Below, in pieces: positions 26,847-34,068 of a stretch of 64,000 nucleotides of DNA. The stretch comes from Methanobacterium formicicum DSM 3637 (lineage in GTDB: Archaea > Methanobacteriota > Methanobacteria > Methanobacteriales > Methanobacteriaceae): the NCBI RefSeq assembly GCF_000302455.1, contig NZ_AMPO01000001.1, positions 499,001 through 563,000 on the forward strand, given 5' to 3'. Position numbers and translations under genes: made by a program. Position 1 is the first letter of the stretch. Each line of letters opens with the position of its first letter. The notes under the pieces are model-generated. The model was not told the DNA's origin and made no database searches. It was given only the letters and a program-made list of their open reading frames with translations.

Positions 26847-28760
26847 TTATTTTTTCCGGCTTAGGGTTATTCCGCTTCCTATACATAGAATACCGAGGAT
26901 TAGTCCGGCTAAGGGTGCTCCGGTTGTTTTCATGGGTACTGTTCCTGTTTGGGTGCTGGTTGTGGTTGCTGCGTTCACCGTTTCTGTGTTTGTTGGTGAT
27001 CCTGTGTTTGCTGTACTTGTTTTTGGTGCTGCGTTTACTTGTAATGTTTCGATGTTGTTGTTAAGTCCGGGGTTGTATCCTTCTACTGTGACGGTTGGTT
27101 GTATGGTGAATGTGCCTGGGTTTAGTATGTTGAGGTTGAGCCATAGGTATGGGTCTGTGCCTGCTGTTACGTTTCCTACGTTCCAGGTTAGTGTTCTGGT
27201 TGTTGGGTCGTAGTTTACTGTTCCTTGGTCTACGTTTGCTCCTGCGTATTCTACTCCTTCGGGTATTACGTAGGTGAATACTATGTTACTTGCGTCTCCG
27301 GGTCCATTGTTTCCTAGTTTGAAGGTGTAGGTTACTTTGTCGCCAACTGTGGGGTTGGTTATGGATGGTGTGATGTTCACGTAGACATCGGATTTGATCT
27401 GGTAGGTCTGGTTGTAGATTGGACTCCAATTATTTGTTGGGTCTATTGCTGCGTATTTTAGTGTGGTTGTTGTGTTTATTGTGATTGGTCCGTTGTAGAC
27501 GGTTCTTGTGCTGCTTGTGGTTGGGTCGCTTCCGTCTGTTGTGTAGTATGTTGTTGCATTTCCACTGTCATCAGTTGTATTTAGTGTTACAGTTTGTGTG
27601 GTGTTGAACAATCCGCCAATAGGTTCAATGGTTACAGTAGGTGGTATGACGTCTATTGCTGTGATGTTCAGTGTTTTGGTGCTGTTTCCTGCTGCGTTGA
27701 TTGCTGTGAGTGTTACGGTGTAGTTTCCTGGTTTGGTGTAGGTGTGTGTGGGGTTTTGTTCTGTTGATGTGGTGCTGTCTCCGAAGTCCCATATCCATGA
27801 GGTGGGGTAGTTGCTACTGGTGTCTGTGAACTGCACATTTAGAGGTGCGTTACCAGATGTGGTGTTGGCTGAGAAATCTGCAACAGGAGTCACAGGGGTG
27901 TAGTTAACTGTGTAACCGCTAGATTGTGTGTCTCCAGATATAACTTTGTTTGTCCAGCTGATTCCCTCACCATCTTTTCCGCCTACTGTCCATGCGTATG
28001 TGTTGAATGAAGCTTTTGTGTTCAGATTGTTGAAAGTGTATTCAACTTTAACAGCACCGTTATCTATGTCTGCAGTTCTTATGTTTCCAAGGTACAGATC
28101 GATGAACATAAGATATTCTGCTGTTGAGGGATCGCTGGTGTTCTGGCCGTAGTAAAGTGGAAGAGACCATACTCCTAATGTTCCAGGACCAGGTTTGTAG
28201 ACATGTGGTCCGTACTGGAAGTCAGACTTTGTGAAAGTCTCATTCACCGCACCATTTAAGTAATTTATAGCGTCAGTTGTGGGTGCGGCACCTGTAAGTG
28301 TCCAGTTGTAACCACTTGAAATGATGGTTACTGAGAAATCATCCGATATAGGTCCTTTCACTGATAAAAGAAGAATTATATCATCGTTGTATCCTCTACC
28401 CCCTGTGGTGGTTATGTAAAACACACCTGATGAGGATGTACTTGTGGCGTTGATAACGTTCACCTGTCCGTAAGCATTATTTGTACTGTTAGTGATGTGG
28501 AGCTGGTTCAGTCCTCCTCCCTCTGCTGAAATGTAGTAGGTACCGTTGGGACCGGAGTAATAGACGCTGTCATTGTTGTACTTCGCTCCTTCATAGTTGG
28601 ACACGTTGATGAATATGTGCCTGTTGGACGGAAGATCGGTTGTGTTCATGTCTGACTGGCTGGAAATTGTAGTCCCACTTTCACTATCTGCTGATGCGCT
28701 TCCACAAAGGGCTAATGCTACAAAAAAAAGGATTACTAATGGTATTGTGTGCTTTTTCAA
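26847..28760 (-). CDS. Membrane-anchored surface protein: N-module, PKD, chitobiase-like, DUF11-like
   Basis: A 637-residue exported protein. Order: signal peptide ending CGSASA; the unassigned N-module to about residue 255; PKD near 265-340 (SWIWDFGDSTTSTEQNPTHT); one chitobiase C-terminal-like repeat (YYTTDGSDPTTSSTR) near 350-430; a DUF11-like domain near 440-550; a Thr/Asn-rich linker; and a C-terminal helix with RKK. The frame opens at ATG 28778, but GGAGGTGA lies inside that frame and is followed by TTG 28760, which is the better start. Long stretches are nearly identical at DNA level to the gene at 29159. Two palindromes precede it. Confidence 0.83.
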   Translation of the reverse strand: MKKHTIPLVILFFVALALCGSASADSESGTTISSQSDMNTTDLPSNRHIFINVSNYEGAKYNNDSVYYSGPNGTYYISAEGGGLNQLHITNSTNNAYGQVNVINATSTSSSGVFYITTTGGRGYNDDIILLLSVKGPISDDFSVTIISSGYNWTLTGAAPTTDAINYLNGAVNETFTKSDFQYGPHVYKPGPGTLGVWSLPLYYGQNTSDPSTAEYLMFIDLYLGNIRTADIDNGAVKVEYTFNNLNTKASFNTYAWTVGGKDGEGISWTNKVISGDTQSSGYTVNYTPVTPVADFSANTTSGNAPLNVQFTDTSSNYPTSWIWDFGDSTTSTEQNPTHTYTKPGNYTVTLTAINAAGNSTKTLNITAIDVIPPTVTIEPIGGLFNTTQTVTLNTTDDSGNATTYYTTDGSDPTTSSTRTVYNGPITINTTTTLKYAAIDPTNNWSPIYNQTYQIKSDVYVNITPSITNPTVGDKVTYTFKLGNNGPGDASNIVFTYVIPEGVEYAGANVDQGTVNYDPTTRTLTWNVGNVTAGTDPYLWLNLNILNPGTFTIQPTVTVEGYNPGLNNNIETLQVNAAPKTSTANTGSPTNTETVNAATTTSTQTGTVPMKTTGAPLAGLILGILCIGSGITLSRKK

Positions 28761-28784
28761 TTTTTCACCTCCTATCATTTTTGT

Positions 28785-28808
28785 TGATATGCCTATATTT
28801 GCATATCA
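28785..28808. promoter_or_regulatory. ModE-box-like repeat upstream of surface-protein gene
   Basis: TGATATGC-N8-GCATATCA: all eight arm positions pair. It lies about 25 bases before the TTG start and just downstream of the expected transcription start, so a bound protein could block elongation or loading. Confidence 0.6.
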
Positions 28809-28809
28809 C

Positions 28810-28838
28810 GGTTCAAATTTGTTGAACCTTCATATAAA
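28810..28838 (-). promoter_or_regulatory. Promoter with second palindrome GGTTCAA-N5-TTGAACC
   Basis: On the minus strand a TATA-like TTTATATG (28831-28838) is followed by a perfect 7-bp inverted repeat (28810-28828) next to the 24-bp repeat. The same arrangement is repeated at 31140-31168 before the paralogue. Confidence 0.55.
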
Positions 28839-29158
28839 CATTAGTATTCTAACTATTTTCATAATAAAAATAGAAAAATATTTCATTATTTGGTAGGATA
28901 TATAGATAATCAGAGAGTCTAAAAGCATTCAAGAGAGTGTTAAAAGATAAAAACTCATATAGAATTAAATGATCAACTTACAGATGTAATGCTTTCAAAA
29001 TGATATTAAAAAATGGAAAAAAACATTAAATAACAAGTAACTTTGATTGTTATCTAATGATCTACATTAAATATTCTATAGAATCTGCAGTAACTGGTTT
29101 AATATAAGTAAATCAAAAAAATTAGGCATTCAAAAGAAATAAAAAAGAAAAAATGGGT
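28839..29158. other. Intergenic region between the two most similar surface-protein genes
   Basis: Strongly AT-rich. No gene, repeat or hairpin stands out. It holds the 3' flank of the 29159 gene and sequence upstream of the 26847 promoter. Confidence 0.5.
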
Positions 29159-31108
29159 TTAATTTTTCCTGCTTAAGGCTAATCCACTTCCTATCATGAT
29201 TAATGCGGATATTAGGGCCGTTATTGGTATTCCGGTGGTTTTCATTGGTATTGTTTGCGTGGTTGTTGCTGCGTTTACTGTTTCTGTGTTTGTTGGTGAT
29301 CCTGTGTTTGCTGTACTTGTTTTTGGTGCTGCGTTTACTTGTAATGTTTCGATGTTGTTGTTAAGTCCGGGGTTGTATCCTTCTACTGTGACGGTTGGTT
29401 GTATGGTGAATGTGCCTGGGTTTAGTATGTTGAGGTTGAGCCATAGGTATGGGTCTGTGCCTGCTGTTACGTTTCCTACGTTCCAGGTTAGTGTTCTGGT
29501 TGTTGGGTCGTAGTTTACTGTTCCTTGGTCCACGTTTGCTCCTGCGTATTCTACTCCTTCGGGTATTACGTAGGTGAATACTATGTTACTTGCGTCTCCT
29601 GGTCCATTGTTTCCTAGTTTGAAGGTGTAGGTTACTTTGTCTCCTACATGTGGGTTGGAGTTTGACGGTGTGATGTTCACGTAGACATCGGATTTGATCT
29701 GGTAGGTCTGGTTGTAGATTGGACTCCAATTACCCGATGCATCCACTGCTGCAAATAGTAGTGTAGTTGTGCTTTTGATGGTTATTGGACCATTGTAAAC
29801 GTTTCTTGTGCTACTTGTGGTTGGGTCGCTTCCGTCTGTTGTGTAGTATGTTGTTGCATTTCCACTGTCATCAGTTGTATTTAGTGTTACAGTTTGTGTG
29901 GTGTTGAACAATCCGCCAATAGGTTCAATGGTTACAGTAGGTGGTATGACGTCTATTGCTGTGATGTTCAGTGTTTTGGTGCTGTTTCCTGCTGCGTTGA
30001 TTGCTGTGAGTGTTACGGTGTAGTTTCCTGGTTTGGTGTAGGTGTGTGTGGGGTTTTGTTCTGTTGATGTGGTGCTGTCTCCGAAGTCCCATATCCATGA
30101 GGTGGGGTAGTTGCTGCTGGTATCTGTGAACTGCACATTTAAAGGTGCGTTACCAGATGTGGTGTTGGCTGAGAAATCTGCAACAGGAGTCACAGGGGAG
30201 TAGTTAACTGTGTAACCGCTAGATTGTGTGTCTCCCAATACAACTTTGTTTGTCCAGCTGATTCCCTCACCCTGGTTTGAGGCAAGTGTCCATCCATACA
30301 TGTTGAAGGATGCTGTTGTGGTAAGGTTATTGAATACGTATTGCACTTTCACAGCGCCGTTGTCTATTAAACCTGGCACACTACTTGACTTTATGTTTCC
30401 AACGTACAGATCTATGAACATCAAGTACTCCTCAGTGGAGCTTTCACTTGTGTTCTGGCCGTAGTAGAGAGGTAGGGACCATACACCCAATGCGCCTGGA
30501 CCTGGCTTGTAGATCTGTGGTCCGTACTGGAAGTCAGACTTTGTGAAAGTCTCATTCACACCTGTGATGTAGTGATAGTCTGTTGGTGCGGCTGGTTGAT
30601 ATGCACCAGCAACTACTGGAAGTGTCCATGTGTAACCATTAGAAATGATGGTCACGGAGAAATCATCTGATATGGGCCCCTTCACTGATAACAGAAGTAT
30701 GATGTTATCGGTGAATCCACGGCCCCCAGTGTTGGTGAGGTAGAACACACCTGATGGGGACACACTCGTGGAGTTAACAACAGTTACTTGACCATAAGCA
30801 TAGGTTGTAGCACTACTGTTACTGACGTGAAGCTCGTTAAGTCCACCTCCATCTGCTTTGATGTAGTATGTACCGTTGGGGCCAACGTAATAGGCACTGT
30901 CATTGTTGTACTTCACTCCGCCATCGTTGGACACGTTGATGAATATGTGCCTGTTGGACGGAAGATCGGTTGTGTTCATGTCTGACTGGCTGGAAATTGT
31001 AGTCTCACTTTCACTATCTGCTGATGCGCTTCCACAAAGGGCTAATGCTACAAAAAATAGGATTATTATTGGTATTGCGTGTTTTTTCAGTTTTTCACCT
31101 CCTATCAT
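29159..31108 (-). CDS. Membrane-anchored surface protein, paralogue of the 26847-28760 gene
   Basis: A protein of 643-649 residues with the same order as its neighbour: signal peptide, unassigned N-module, PKD, chitobiase-like repeat, DUF11-like domain, Thr-rich linker and C-terminal helix (ending SGLALSRKN). Start choice is a puzzle. The paralogue uses TTG behind GGAGGTGA; here the equivalent codon, at 31090, is CTG. Either CTG initiates, or ATG 31108 is used although the binding site lies behind it. The N-module diverges from the neighbour while the PKD-to-DUF11 part is almost identical in DNA. Confidence 0.82.
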   Translation of the reverse strand: MIGGEKLKKHAIPIIILFFVALALCGSASADSESETTISSQSDMNTTDLPSNRHIFINVSNDGGVKYNNDSAYYVGPNGTYYIKADGGGLNELHVSNSSATTYAYGQVTVVNSTSVSPSGVFYLTNTGGRGFTDNIILLLSVKGPISDDFSVTIISNGYTWTLPVVAGAYQPAAPTDYHYITGVNETFTKSDFQYGPQIYKPGPGALGVWSLPLYYGQNTSESSTEEYLMFIDLYVGNIKSSSVPGLIDNGAVKVQYVFNNLTTTASFNMYGWTLASNQGEGISWTNKVVLGDTQSSGYTVNYSPVTPVADFSANTTSGNAPLNVQFTDTSSNYPTSWIWDFGDSTTSTEQNPTHTYTKPGNYTVTLTAINAAGNSTKTLNITAIDVIPPTVTIEPIGGLFNTTQTVTLNTTDDSGNATTYYTTDGSDPTTSSTRNVYNGPITIKSTTTLLFAAVDASGNWSPIYNQTYQIKSDVYVNITPSNSNPHVGDKVTYTFKLGNNGPGDASNIVFTYVIPEGVEYAGANVDQGTVNYDPTTRTLTWNVGNVTAGTDPYLWLNLNILNPGTFTIQPTVTVEGYNPGLNNNIETLQVNAAPKTSTANTGSPTNTETVNAATTTQTIPMKTTGIPITALISALIMIGSGLALSRKN

Positions 31109-31114
31109 TTTTGT

Positions 31115-31138
31115 TGATATGTTGAGATTTGCATATCA
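31115..31138. promoter_or_regulatory. ModE-box-like repeat upstream of surface-protein gene
   Basis: TGATATGT-N8-GCATATCA: seven of eight arm positions pair. It is in the same position as the repeat at 28785-28808, but its spacer differs at four of eight positions (TGAGATTT versus CTATATTT) while the arms stay conserved, which suggests the arms matter. Confidence 0.55.
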
Positions 31139-31139
31139 C

Positions 31140-31168
31140 GGTTCAAATTTGTTGAACCTTCATATAAA
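31140..31168 (-). promoter_or_regulatory. Promoter with second palindrome GGTTCAA-N5-TTGAACC
   Basis: This is the same 19-bp palindrome (31140-31158) and TATA-like TTTATATG (31161-31168) as at 28810-28838. Confidence 0.55.
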
Positions 31169-31457
31169 CCTTAAGATTCATTATTATCATCTACTAGCAA
31201 TTTGGCTATAATCTAAATGCCCATATATACATATCGAATATCCAATTTTTAAAGGGTAAGAAACAATTTAATTAGCTAAAATAATATTATACTAGTAAAA
31301 ACTGATTCAAATTTTATTAAAAAAAGCTGGATTTAAATCTATATATTTAAGCAATGATTTTTATTCTTTAAATTGTATCTAAATGTTTAAATAGTCTATT
31401 ATTTTCTCGAAATAAGATTAGTTAAAATAGAAATTAATTTTTTGTTATGTTCCTGTC

Positions 31458-31849
31458 TTATTTAATTAAATTTTTTCGGAATAAAAGCCAAAAACCAGAA
31501 TTATCATTGATCAAGATATAATCTTCAATACCTACCTGGTTAACCTCATTTTCAATGGTATCCATCCATATCTGGTAATGTTTTTGACGGGAACCAAACA
31601 CACAATCTTTAGTTTTGGCTTCAACATGGGTTCCATCTTCATAATTCAACCTGGTGTTTTCAGTGCATCCTCCAATATAAACCGCACCACATTTTTAAGT
31701 TGTATCATATATCCCGGCTTGTCTAATCCTGACTTTAAACAGAAATAAAAAACAATTTCAAAAAAATTGCATGTACCATTTTTTAGGTGCTGGAAGTATT
31801 GGATTCTAGCGTAGTTCCTATTCATATGGTTAATGCCATTTTTGAGCAA
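31458..31849 (-). pseudogene. Possible frameshifted remnant of a small gene
   Basis: Two short frames abut on the minus strand: 31646-31849 (67 codons) and 31458-31649 (63 codons). The downstream peptide can be read upstream in its own frame past its TTG as GGCTENTRLNYEDGTHVEAK before meeting a stop, which suggests a single gene broken by a frameshift. The downstream part looks like real protein (EAKTKDCVFGSRQKHYQIW). I do not recognise the family. The alternative is two unrelated chance frames. Confidence 0.3.
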
Positions 31850-31855
31850 TTATCC

Positions 31856-32518
31856 TTAACTTTCCATATCAAAACTGGAAAAGTCTCCGTAAAATCTGTT
31901 AACCACCAGTTTAACATTTTCATTGGCGCAGGATCTGCAAATAATATTGCCGTTTAAAACGAATTCTTTCCCATCCATAACATGCTCTCCACAGATGGAG
32001 CATACTGCTATGTGGTCTGGAAGGCCAGGAATATCATTTTCAGGTATTTCCAGATGAACATTCTCAAGGGATAGGAGTTCCTCCTCAGACATTTGAGATA
32101 TTATTTCAGCCACAGTTTCCAGTTCTTCTCTTTGAGTGGTGGGGTCCGTGTATTTATCAGAGGTTAGAATATTCTCCAGTAAAGTCCAGAATCCAGTAAA
32201 AGAGCTAACTTTATCGTCACGGGTAGATACTCTGATTGTTTTCCTGTTTTTTATGTCTGTGAAATTCACTACAAATTTACCGTAATCATTGTATTTCAGT
32301 CTCCGATTACCCAGGCTGCAGCCGGTTATGGCTATTATGGCATCGGATATACATCGATCTATCTCTACATAAACTATGAGGTTTTCATTTTGCTCCAGGG
32401 GGTTCATACCCAACTTCTCCATGGCAGCCATACACATTTTAGTCCCAATAACTATGCCTGGACAGAATTCACCGTGTAATTGCATGGCTTTTTCCAGGAG
32501 AACTTCGTATTTGTCCAT
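31856..32518 (-). CDS. FmdE-family protein with C-terminal zinc-ribbon-like motif
   Basis: A 220-residue protein of the FmdE (FwdE) family. The core carries LHGEFCPGIVIGTKMCMAAM near residue 14, then EIDRCISDAI and TGCSLGNRRL, with cysteines typical of the family. The C-terminus has CSICGEH and CRSC, a zinc-ribbon-like pair. FmdE was first found in the molybdenum formylmethanofuran dehydrogenase operon of Methanothermobacter, but its role is unsettled. Here it lies near a metal-complex binding protein, and a 24-bp ModE-like repeat covers its TATA box. ATG 32518 follows AGGTGAG. Confidence 0.82.
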   Translation of the reverse strand: MDKYEVLLEKAMQLHGEFCPGIVIGTKMCMAAMEKLGMNPLEQNENLIVYVEIDRCISDAIIAITGCSLGNRRLKYNDYGKFVVNFTDIKNRKTIRVSTRDDKVSSFTGFWTLLENILTSDKYTDPTTQREELETVAEIISQMSEEELLSLENVHLEIPENDIPGLPDHIAVCSICGEHVMDGKEFVLNGNIICRSCANENVKLVVNRFYGDFSSFDMES

Positions 32519-32557
32519 TTATACTCACCTGTGAAGTACTTACATAAACTAAGTGAT

Positions 32558-32581
32558 CGATAAGTATATTTAAACATGTCG
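32558..32581 (-). promoter_or_regulatory. ModE-box-like repeat on the FmdE-like gene promoter
   Basis: CGATAAGT-N8-ACATGTCG: six of eight arm positions pair. The spacer ATATTTAA is close to the ATATATAA found at 44749, 46742 and 47126, and the repeat ends 39 bases before the ATG, the same spacing as those sites. Confidence 0.55.
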
Positions 32582-32700
32582 TCTTAGGGGATATACGTAA
32601 AGTTTTTAAGCTAAAACCTGAGTTCCTGATTTTTAAGGTTTATTACAAAACGGGAAATAAATTAAAAATGAAGAAGGAAATGAAATGGGGATTAAATATT

Positions 32701-33768
32701 CTACTGATTGGAACTGTTCAACCCGGAAGAACTCAGTATATTGGAAACATCACCATCAGTTAAATTGTAATGGTAAAATTCACTGTAGAATTCCTTGGTG
32801 AGATTTTTGAGATCCATATCCTTGAATTTATCTGGATAGAGTACCTTGGCAGTCCAGGGTATCCCAATAATGGTGTTGGCTCCTGGTGGATTTTCAAACC
32901 AGTTAAATGGGGATTGTGGTACCAAGTATACTTGCTTATTTTTCACTGCGTTTATGTTCTGCCATGACTGGTTGGTGTAGACGTTCTGATAGAACTGTGA
33001 ATCATTTGTAATGATAACATCAGGATTCCACTGTGAAACCAGGTCCATGGAAACTCCCATACCTCCCTTACTCACCGGGGACTGAACCACATTCACCCCA
33101 CCACAGATGGTTATAAGCTGAACCTGGGGAGAACCCGGTGCAAAAGTGGTTAAACCATTGGCACCCTTGGCATAGTACACCTTCTTTTTCTCTGATTCAG
33201 GAATACTGGATACAGTGTTTTTAACCTTATCTGAAACTTTATTGTAGAAACTGACCAGTTGGTTGGATTTATTTTCTTCTCCCAGAACTTTCCCCATGAA
33301 CTGGATGGCAGGCACGATACTGGTGAGGTTGTTATCTCCTTCCACATCCACAACCGGAATCTGGCCAAATTTCTCCTGAATTTCATTGACTGTTTCCTTA
33401 TCCTCCCCATGACCCACAAACACCACATCTGGATTCTGGGCTATGATTGAATCATAATTGGAGTTCTGCTTACCTCCCTTCATTACAGGTAGGTTCTGGT
33501 ACTCCACTGGCATGTATTGGTTCTCGGAAGAGGTGCGGTTGGAATTCCAGGCAATCATCTTTTCAGGGGCGAGCATGTAAAGGGGTACAGTAACTGATTC
33601 TGACATGGCGTAGGTTTTATTAATTTCAGCAGGTAATGCCACGCTTCTGCCAATCATATCCGTGGTATTTCCAGAGAAATTAAAACCAGAAGTTAGGATG
33701 TAAATTCCGATAACACCAATGATAATTATAACTCCAATTATGGCTGTTGCCCTGATTTTTCGATCCAT
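32701..33768 (-). CDS. Second FecCD-type solute-binding protein
   Basis: A 355-residue anchored binding protein closely related to the one at 22670-23731: TDMIGRSVALP, NPDVVFVGHGEDKETV and the near-identical IGIPWTAKVLYPDKF segment. It has one N-terminal membrane helix (IIGVIIIIGVIGIYIL). No permease or ATPase is adjacent, so it may share the importer at 20763-22564 with a different ligand range. ATG 33768 is the first in frame. A perfect palindrome ATTACA-TT-TGTAAT lies upstream at 33839-33852. Confidence 0.84.
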   Translation of the reverse strand: MDRKIRATAIIGVIIIIGVIGIYILTSGFNFSGNTTDMIGRSVALPAEINKTYAMSESVTVPLYMLAPEKMIAWNSNRTSSENQYMPVEYQNLPVMKGGKQNSNYDSIIAQNPDVVFVGHGEDKETVNEIQEKFGQIPVVDVEGDNNLTSIVPAIQFMGKVLGEENKSNQLVSFYNKVSDKVKNTVSSIPESEKKKVYYAKGANGLTTFAPGSPQVQLITICGGVNVVQSPVSKGGMGVSMDLVSQWNPDVIITNDSQFYQNVYTNQSWQNINAVKNKQVYLVPQSPFNWFENPPGANTIIGIPWTAKVLYPDKFKDMDLKNLTKEFYSEFYHYNLTDGDVSNILSSSGLNSSNQ

Positions 33769-34068
33769 TTTGTTATTCCTTAGTATGACTATTTTTAAGA
33801 TGATTTTAGTTAAGCGAGATGGTTTAATAAACCTATTGATTACATTTGTAATGATTTATCGTAAATAGTTATTACTTTTTATTTTAGAATATTATAGTTT
33901 TAATGTTTGTTAAATTCTTTTTTTTTAAAAAATATCCTAGAATATGTGAGTTAATGTGGGTATTAAATTCTAGAAAATTCCTTAGAAAGTCTTATATTAT
34001 AAGAATTGTAAATGTTGACGTATCGAAGTTAATGTTAACAGTATTTATTACAATGGAGTGGATGAAAA
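33769..34068. other. Divergent intergenic region with a 14-bp palindrome
   Basis: Holds the promoters of the 32701-33768 binding protein and the 34069 wall protein. ATTACA-TT-TGTAAT at 33839-33852 is a perfect palindrome. CTTATATTATAAG near 33991-34003 is a possible TATA element for the wall protein. No ModE-like repeat was found. Confidence 0.5.

Noticed and set aside
28929..29158. Possible regulatory RNA in the gap between the two paralogous surface-protein genes
   Set aside because: No stable hairpin, no GC-rich block and no repeat are visible.
31213..31236. Additional ModE-box-like repeat (CTAAATGC-N8-ACATATCG)
   Set aside because: Five of eight arm positions pair and a better copy lies between it and the gene, so it is not counted.
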